From Pusillimonas sp. UBA6240 (GTDB lineage: Bacteria; Pseudomonadota; Gammaproteobacteria; Burkholderiales; Burkholderiaceae_B): 6,269 bases of DNA. The notes beneath the pieces were generated by a model that searched no databases, was not told where the DNA came from, and saw nothing but the letters and a program-made list of their open reading frames with translations. Numbering within the stretch: position 1 is the stretch's first letter; the number at the start of each line of letters is the position of its first letter. The position numbers and the translations under genes are program-made. The DNA lies in contig DJWC01000003.1 in assembly GCA_002441445.1 (NCBI GenBank), positions 427-6,695 on the forward strand, given 5' to 3'. This document shows positions 5,141 to 6,269 of the stretch, one piece after another.

Positions 5141-6269
5141 GCTTCCAGGGCGGCTTGGGCGGCGTCATCCACGGTATCCAGCCAGATGAAGCGCAAGCGG
5201 TTGCGCGCCTCTTCAGGAATGTCCTCCAGATCGCGCTGGTTGCGCCTGGGTAGAAGGACCGTGGTGATGCCGGCCTGCAGGGCCGCCAGCACTTTTTCCT
5301 TGATCCCTCCCACGGGCAGCACCAGGCCGCGCAGGCTGATTTCGCCCGTCATGGCGTGGTCGCTGCGTACCGGCGTATTGCTCAACAGCGAAAGCAGGCA
5401 GCAGTACATGGCCACGCCGGCGCTGGGTCCGTCCTTGGGAATGGCGCCGGCCGGAACGTGCACGTGGATGTCGGTCTTTTCGAAAACACCGGGTGCGATA
5501 TCGAGGCGCTCGGAACGGGCCTTGACCAGGGTGAGCGCGGCCTGCACGCTTTCCTTCATGACATCGCCCAGTTGCCCGGTAAGTATCAGTTTGCCGTTGC
5601 CCGGAGTGCGGCTGGCTTCGACGAACAGGATGTCGCCGCCCACCGGAGTCCAGGCCAGGCCGGTCGCCACGCCGGGCAGGCTGGTGCGCATGGCGATTTC
5701 GCTTTCGAATTTTTCGGGCCCGAGCGCCGCGTGCAGTTCGTCCACGCCTATCGTCACGCGTTCGGCCGTCCCTTCGGCGATCCGCATGGCGGCATGACGC
5801 AGGGCGCTGCCGATTTCGCGCTCGAGGTTGCGCACCCCGGCCTCGCGCGTGTATTTGCGGACTATGGTGCGCAGCGCTTCATCGGTCATGTCGCATTGTT
5901 CCGGCGTCAGGCCGTTGGCGGTCAGCTGCCGCGCGAGCAAGTAGCGTTTGGCGATCTGGATTTTTTCTTCCTCGGTGTAGCCCGGCAGCTGGATCACTTC
6001 CATGCGGTCGCGCAGCGGCACGGGAATGGTATCGAGCATATTGGCCGTGGTGATGAACATCACCTGCGACAGGTCGAAGGGCAAACCCAGGTAGTTATCG
6101 CGAAAGCTGCTGTTCTGCTCGGGATCGAGCACTTCGAGCAAGGCCGAAGCGGGATCCCCATGTATGCCGGTCCCCAGCTTGTCGACTTCATCGAGCATCA
6201 GGACGCAATTCCTGGAGCCTGCCTTGTGTATGGCCTGGATGATGTTGCCGGGCAGGGCGCCGATGTAGG
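5116..6269 (-). CDS. lon: ATP-dependent Lon protease, C-terminal half (N-terminus beyond right edge)
   Basis: Cytoplasmic ATP-dependent serine protease degrading damaged and regulatory proteins. About 383 of an expected 800 residues are visible; the frame is open through the right edge, so the apparent ATG at 6198 is internal. In order: YIGALPGNII, Walker B CVLMLDEVDK, GDPASALLEVLDPEQN, sensor 1 FITTAN, arginine finger in LRDRMEVI, sensor 2 TREAGVRNLERE, then the protease domain. Its catalytic Ser lies in PKDGPSAG (codon 5422-5424) and its Lys in GGIKEK (second Lys, codon 5293-5295), 43 residues apart as in E. coli Lon (Ser679/Lys722). Walker A and the substrate-binding N-domain are out of view. 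ITTANMLDTIPVPLRDRMEVI-type wording differs from E. coli Lon, so this may be a second, diverged Lon copy. No ClpX-like gene is in view on the downstream side. Confidence 0.96.
   Translation of the reverse strand, partial: YIGALPGNIIQAIHKAGSRNCVLMLDEVDKLGTGIHGDPASALLEVLDPEQNSSFRDNYLGLPFDLSQVMFITTANMLDTIPVPLRDRMEVIQLPGYTEEEKIQIAKRYLLARQLTANGLTPEQCDMTDEALRTIVRKYTREAGVRNLEREIGSALRHAAMRIAEGTAERVTIGVDELHAALGPEKFESEIAMRTSLPGVATGLAWTPVGGDILFVEASRTPGNGKLILTGQLGDVMKESVQAALTLVKARSERLDIAPGVFEKTDIHVHVPAGAIPKDGPSAGVAMYCCLLSLLSNTPVRSDHAMTGEISLRGLVLPVGGIKEKVLAALQAGITTVLLPRRNQRDLEDIPEEARNRLRFIWLDTVDDAAQAALEAPAALAEH

Noticed and set aside
5186..5797. 203-residue plus-strand open frame opposite lon
   Set aside because: It is a shadow frame opposite the well-conserved Lon protease domain.

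Overview
This window looks like chromosomal DNA of a high-GC betaproteobacterium, most plausibly Burkholderiales/Alcaligenaceae (Bordetella- or Achromobacter-like). That placement is an inference from the GC-rich third codon positions and the character of the proteins; there is no rRNA or other marker gene to test it. Six protein genes are present. One runs off the left edge and one off the right edge. I see no tRNA, rRNA, CRISPR array, insertion sequence or integrase.

Left block (1-2275, minus strand): an exporter operon read right to left in the order tetR-type regulator, HlyD-type membrane fusion protein (YbhG-like), tandem-ATPase ABC protein (YbhF-like, cut at the left edge). The regulator and fusion protein overlap by 4 bases (ATGA), and the ATPase starts one base after the fusion protein's stop, so the three are almost certainly co-transcribed. 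In E. coli the cognate genes ybhG-ybhF-ybhS-ybhR form an ABC efflux pump, so the two permease genes are expected just beyond the left edge. An AGTAAG-N14-CTTACT inverted repeat just upstream of the regulator is the obvious candidate operator.

Middle block (about 2556-4267): two DUF72 (YecE-type, COG1801) genes face each other and are separated by 50 bases that contain a perfect 26-base palindrome. They belong to the same family but are clearly diverged, and the biochemical role of the family is not established. The first has an unusual tail of a repeated S-Q/R-H/C-x tetrapeptide, encoded by a degenerate 12-base tandem repeat, and an upstream region with a duplicated block around its likely start codon.

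Right block (4497-6269): a complete LysE/RhtB-family amino-acid exporter on the plus strand converges, with 13 bases between stop codons, on the C-terminal half of an ATP-dependent Lon protease on the minus strand, which is cut at the right edge. The GC-rich junction holds short palindromes but no T-tract terminator.

I found no evidence of a clearly new multi-gene system. The most unusual items are the DUF72 pair with its shared palindrome, the repeat tail of the first DUF72 protein, the duplicated start region, and the putative operator of the exporter operon.
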